This document shows positions 11,850 through 13,881 of a DNA stretch of 13,881 nucleotides, piece by piece. Within the stretch, counting starts at the first letter, position 1. The number at the start of each line of letters is the position of its first letter. The translations under genes and the position numbers were made by a program. The notes beneath the pieces were generated by a model that was given only the letters and a program-made list of their open reading frames with translations, was not told the DNA's origin and did not search any database. Origin of the DNA: JBEKHI01 sp050012355 (GTDB lineage Bacteria; Actinomycetota; Actinomycetes; Streptosporangiales; Streptosporangiaceae); the NCBI GenBank assembly GCA_050012355.1, contig JBEKHI010000216.1, positions 1 to 13,881 of the forward strand, written 5' to 3'.

Positions 11850-13881
11850 TCACCCCTCCGGGGTCAGGGCGATGACGCAGGCGGCGGGGGCCTCCGGGAG
11901 GGATACCGACATGACACCGGCTTCCGGGTCCCAGGAGACCTGGGCCGAGGAGGCGGCCGGGTAGCGGACACGAGGCTGTACCGCCTGGCCGCGCAGGTGC
12001 GGGAGCGGGAGGGCCGCGGTGTCGGGCGAGCCGGCTCCGAGCGGAGGGCGGCGCCAGACGGTCAGGTAGCTGGCTGACGGGGCCCGCAGGCCGACCGCGA
12101 TCCACTCGTCCGTCCAGCGCGGCAGCCCCAGCGGCCAGAACGGCACGCTCACCGGCACCTCGGAACGGATCTCCTTGAACAACCGGACCGCGTCCGCGAC
12201 GAGCGACCGCTGCGCCGGCGCCATCTTGTCCAGGTGGCCCGACAGGTAGAGCCGGCCGGGCAGCCCGGTGCACATGGTGAACGCGATCTCGTCGTCGGTG
12301 AAGGACGGCTGCGGATACGCCCAGTTGGCCGCCTGCTCCGGTGTCATCGCGGCGAGTGCGGCCGCGGCGATGGGCGGATAGCGCAGGAAGTCCTGCTGGT
12401 CGCTGGTCGACTGGAGCTGCAGCCGGGACAGCATGGCATAGTCGCTGCGCATCGCGCCGGACGAGCAGTTCTCCAGCACGAGGCCTGGGTGCCGGTCGAG
12501 CACGCTGTCCAGCCAGTCGAGCAGCGCCCGGTTGGCGGCCAGCAGGCCCGCGCCAGTGCTGACGCCTCCAGCGTCGGTGCCCGGGGAGATGAAGACGTTG
12601 TAGTCGAGCTTGAAATACCCGGTACCGAGGTCGTTGACCAGGTAATCCACCACCTCGTTCAGGTGCTTGACAGCCGCCGGGTGACGCAGGTCGAGGTGGT
12701 ACCGCAAGTGCTCGGCCACCCGTCGGCCGTTGCGCTGGAAGAACGCCTCGTCCGGCAACTGGCTGGCGATCGGCGACCGCACCCCGACCACTTCTGGCTC
12801 CAGCCAGAGACCGGGAACCATGCCGCGGTCCCTGATCCGGCCGAGCACCTCCTCGATCCCGCCGGGAAACCGGGACGGCGACGGCCGCCACTCCCCCACC
12901 GTGTCCCACCACTCGTCGTCGATGCTGGCGTACCAGCCCGAGTCGATCACGAAGTACTCGGCGCCGACCTCCGCGGCGGCGTCGATCAGCGGCAGCAGCT
13001 TCTCGGTCGTCGGGTCACCGTTCAGCGTGTTCATGTAGTCGTTAAAAATCACCGGCAGCCGTACGTGGTCAGCGTGCGGTCGGCGGAATGCACGCCGGGC
13101 GCGGGTCAGGTTCGCGATCGCGCCTTCGAAGCCAGCCGCGCTCACCGCGACGGTGACCGGGACCGTGGTGAACGACCCGCCGGGTTCGAGCGCGACATGC
13201 CAGTGGTGCTCGGCTTCGGCGGGTCCGAGCAGCGCCAGGTAGGTACCGGTCGCCGCCCCAGGCGGCTGATGCCGTCCGCCGAGACCCGGCTTGTCCTGAA
13301 CCACCCGGCGGGTGCACTCGCCCGCTTGCCAGTGCCACGCGCCGTTATGGTCAATCTGGAATGCCCATGCGGCGGAAGGTCCGGTCAGGACGCCCATGGG
13401 CAGGTGCGTGCCGGAAGACCAGCTGCCGGCGCCGGTGCGCAGCAGCGCGCCGCGCGGATCGGCGCCGTGGACGCCGCGGTTCAGGTCAGGAAGGGAATCG
13501 CGCAGCGGGGCGTGCTGCCAGCGGCCCTCGGCCAGCCAGTCGTTGTCCGCCCAGCTCACGGTCAGGTCGTCGGGGCTGGGCAGCGCGCCGGCCAGCAACG
13601 ATGTCACCGATTCAACGACGACCGGTCCGGTTCCCTCGTTGACCAGGCGGGTCCAGCAGCGGACGGCGCCGGTGCCGGGGGCGACCCGGTAGAAAACCTC
13701 GGCGCGCAGCCCGGTGAGCGGGTCCGCCAGATCAACGCGGAGCTCGTCGCCAAGAGCATGGCTCACGTAACGGAACCGCCCGCCCGCGTCGGACTCGCAG
13801 TACCGTCGGCCGGACCACAGCCTGCCCTCGCCGGCCAGCAAGACATCCACCAGCGGCAGCGCGGCCGGGTTGATCTCTGCC
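11850..13881 (-). CDS. Alpha-galactosidase, glycoside hydrolase family 36 (5' end outside window)
   Basis: About 676 residues of a retaining GH36 enzyme that would release terminal alpha-galactose from oligosaccharides such as raffinose or melibiose. The frame stays open to the window edge: ten codons (AEINPAALPL) precede the internal GTG at 13850, so the true start is beyond 13881. Order of parts: N-terminal beta-sandwich, then a TIM barrel from about 13060 down. Seen: EYFVIDSGWY, then GLWLEPEVVG, then FKLDYN with the nucleophile Asp codon at 12603-12605, LENCSSGAMRSDYAMLSR, then TSDQQD with the probable acid/base Asp codon at 12399-12401, then a beta C-terminal domain ending VIALTPEG. No signal peptide can be judged because the start is missing. 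No sugar transporter or regulator lies downstream, so any cluster is on the other side. Confidence 0.9.
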   Translation of the reverse strand, partial: AEINPAALPLVDVLLAGEGRLWSGRRYCESDAGGRFRYVSHALGDELRVDLADPLTGLRAEVFYRVAPGTGAVRCWTRLVNEGTGPVVVESVTSLLAGALPSPDDLTVSWADNDWLAEGRWQHAPLRDSLPDLNRGVHGADPRGALLRTGAGSWSSGTHLPMGVLTGPSAAWAFQIDHNGAWHWQAGECTRRVVQDKPGLGGRHQPPGAATGTYLALLGPAEAEHHWHVALEPGGSFTTVPVTVAVSAAGFEGAIANLTRARRAFRRPHADHVRLPVIFNDYMNTLNGDPTTEKLLPLIDAAAEVGAEYFVIDSGWYASIDDEWWDTVGEWRPSPSRFPGGIEEVLGRIRDRGMVPGLWLEPEVVGVRSPIASQLPDEAFFQRNGRRVAEHLRYHLDLRHPAAVKHLNEVVDYLVNDLGTGYFKLDYNVFISPGTDAGGVSTGAGLLAANRALLDWLDSVLDRHPGLVLENCSSGAMRSDYAMLSRLQLQSTSDQQDFLRYPPIAAAALAAMTPEQAANWAYPQPSFTDDEIAFTMCTGLPGRLYLSGHLDKMAPAQRSLVADAVRLFKEIRSEVPVSVPFWPLGLPRWTDEWIAVGLRAPSASYLTVWRRPPLGAGSPDTAALPLPHLRGQAVQPRVRYPAASSAQVSWDPEAGVMSVSLPEAPAACVIALTPEG

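Noticed and set aside
11740..12912. A 390-codon minus-strand open frame overlapping the alpha-galactosidase
   Set aside because: It is the shifted frame of the GH36 gene; the GH36 frame carries all catalytic motifs.

Overview
This is a GC-rich chromosomal stretch whose genes almost all end codons in G or C. F420-type luciferase-like oxidoreductase, helix-turn-helix citrate synthase, LpqC-type esterase remains and a RodZ-like protein all point to a high-GC actinomycete. I cannot name the genus from the sequence. No tRNA, rRNA, CRISPR array, transposase, integrase or phage gene is visible.

Layout. Bases 1-75 hold the 3' end of an unrecognised plus-strand gene that converges on a minus-strand aldo/keto reductase (61-1044). 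Divergent from the reductase is a two-gene, translationally coupled unit: a TPR-AAA+ ATPase (1162-2436) and a TPR protein with a four-helix membrane tail (2433-3464). A 391-bp gene-free stretch full of palindromic repeats follows. Then comes a minus-strand MFS exporter (3856-5127), whose last codons and stop lie inside one of those repeats. Divergent from it is an M55 D-aminopeptidase (5321-6148), whose end overlaps a minus-strand HTH-citrate synthase (6118-7440) that has Asp where an active-site His is expected. A small two-helix membrane protein (7560-7745) is divergent from a HhH-GPD DNA-repair-like gene (7800-8369), which is followed closely by an LLM-class oxidoreductase (8380-9213).

A second gene-poor stretch (9214-9672) contains a palindromic repeat, a 24-bp tandem duplication and a short direct repeat. 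From there to the end everything is on the minus strand: a RodZ-like HTH/membrane protein with a discoidin-like outer domain (9673-10626), a PEBP/YbhB protein (10688-11251), a decayed LpqC-type esterase (about 11267-11760), another copy of the palindromic repeat (11773-11828) and a GH36 alpha-galactosidase (11850 to the window edge, 5' end missing).

Functional links. The only clear functional unit is the coupled AAA+/TPR-membrane pair. It looks like a membrane-recruited, Cdc48/FtsH-like remodelling ATPase, and it is the best candidate for an undescribed system here. The other genes look like ordinary stand-alone metabolic or housekeeping genes. Two families of short palindromic repeats sit in gaps between genes. 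One supplies the C-terminus of the MFS protein; the other occurs twice, about 2.2 kb apart.
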